Source of the DNA: Treponema sp. OMZ 790
GTDB lineage: Bacteria; Spirochaetota; Spirochaetia; Treponematales; Treponemataceae
Assembly: GCF_024181285.1 (NCBI RefSeq)
Contig: NZ_CP051201.1
Location: 1,550,001-1,614,000 of the forward strand
Length of the DNA: 64,000 nucleotides
Reading direction: 5' to 3'
Of the stretch, positions 63,731 through 64,000 are shown piece after piece. Positions within the stretch are counted from its first letter, which is position 1, and each line of letters opens with the position of its first letter. The translations under genes were made by a program, and so were the position numbers. The notes beneath the pieces are model-generated. The model ran no database searches, was not told the origin of the DNA, and worked only from the letters and a program-made list of their open reading frames with translations.

Positions 63731-63998
63731 CCTTATTCTCCTTTGAAATAGAAACTCTTAAAATTTCACCCGATAAAGCTTTTCTCATTTTTAATTCTTC
63801 GACGGCAATTTTTTCGATTCGTTCAGGTTTTGACAAAATAGAAATACCCGAAATTTTCTTTTTGTTTTCTTCTATAATTTTTGCCTGCTCCTTATTATAG
63901 TCGGCCAAATCTCTTTCGACACTCACATATCTTGAAGACTGTAAAACTACCATAAATAAGAAAATAGGTATCAACAAGGTTAAAAGTACAGCAAGCAT
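63723..63998 (-). CDS. ftsL: FtsL-like bitopic division protein (start near window edge)
   Basis: A 91-residue protein with one N-terminal membrane helix (about 2-22) and a coiled coil (ERDLADYNKEQAKIIEENKK), followed by ILSKPERIEKIAVEELKMRK, typical of FtsL. Sequence identity of FtsL proteins is low, so the call relies on topology and position before murF and ftsW. The ATG lies two bases from the window end; a longer N-terminus is possible. Confidence 0.78.
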   Translation of the reverse strand: MLAVLLTLLIPIFLFMVVLQSSRYVSVERDLADYNKEQAKIIEENKKKISGISILSKPERIEKIAVEELKMRKALSGEILRVSISKENKDG

Positions 63999-64000
63999 TT

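Noticed and set aside
1..64000. tRNA, rRNA, CRISPR arrays, insertion sequences
   Set aside because: No tRNA-like TPsiC arm with cloverleaf, no regular repeat-spacer array and no transposase motif was found on reading; a covariance-model scan would be needed to exclude small RNAs.

Overview
The window looks like chromosomal DNA of an oral treponeme, most likely Treponema denticola or a very close relative. The evidence is AT-rich DNA, spirochaete-style lipoproteins with relaxed lipoboxes, a troABCD-troR manganese/iron operon, a fused LicC-LicA choline enzyme beside a BCCT transporter, a GrdX-like protein, and the treponemal order ftsL-murF-ftsW-divIB-ftsA-ftsZ-xerD-TPR-dprA-topA-xerC continuing into flgB-flgC-fliE-fliF-fliG-fliH-fliI-fliJ. 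No rRNA, tRNA, CRISPR array, insertion sequence or prophage module was recognised. Species assignment is inference from gene content; no database was searched.

1-6.8 kb: a truncated zinc-dependent phospholipase C-like gene, a choline/betaine importer overlapping licCA (CDP-choline synthesis), and, divergent from them, an alanine/glycine:Na+ symporter followed by a GrdX-like gene, which suggests glycine uptake for Stickland fermentation. 6.8-15.1 kb: an HD-GYP-like protein with altered metal ligands, a small exported protein, then a minus-strand operon DUF58 - one-TM protein - BatA - BatB - BatC - BatD-like - Smr, with no adjacent moxR. 15.2-20.7 kb: a beta-helix surface lipoprotein with an internal duplication and two exported TPR proteins. 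20.8-27.1 kb: the housekeeping set phoH-pgpH-ybeY-tlyC, then secG, a small exported protein and tpiA.

27.2-34.7 kb: two consecutive outer-membrane barrel candidates; a three-gene minus-strand set (pentapeptide-repeat protein, metallo-beta-lactamase-fold protein that has lost its metal ligands, unknown 140-residue protein); a 397-bp gap; a small outer-membrane protein; and a YVTN-type beta-propeller. The gap appears to hold a promoter and a leader with two short ORFs around a C8 tract. 34.8-39.2 kb: troA-B-C-D-R with an 18-bp palindrome just upstream of troA as the probable TroR operator.

39.2-64 kb: an essentially continuous minus-strand block of about 25 kb. Transcription runs from cell division and wall genes through Xer recombinases, dprA and topA, the HslVU protease, the flagellar basal body/export genes, a large TPR protein and a GH3 glycosidase that meets troR tail-to-tail. 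The order topA-xerC-hslV-hslU-flgB onward matches the Bacillus topA-codV-clpQ-clpY-(codY)-flgB block.

The least explained observations are the C8 leader upstream of the 33-kb outer-membrane protein, a run of inverted repeats filling the xerC-hslV gap, a xerD gene whose full-length form seems to need a CTG start, several promoters placed so close to the ATG that the mRNA would be leaderless, and the metal-ligand-free metallo-beta-lactamase homologue.
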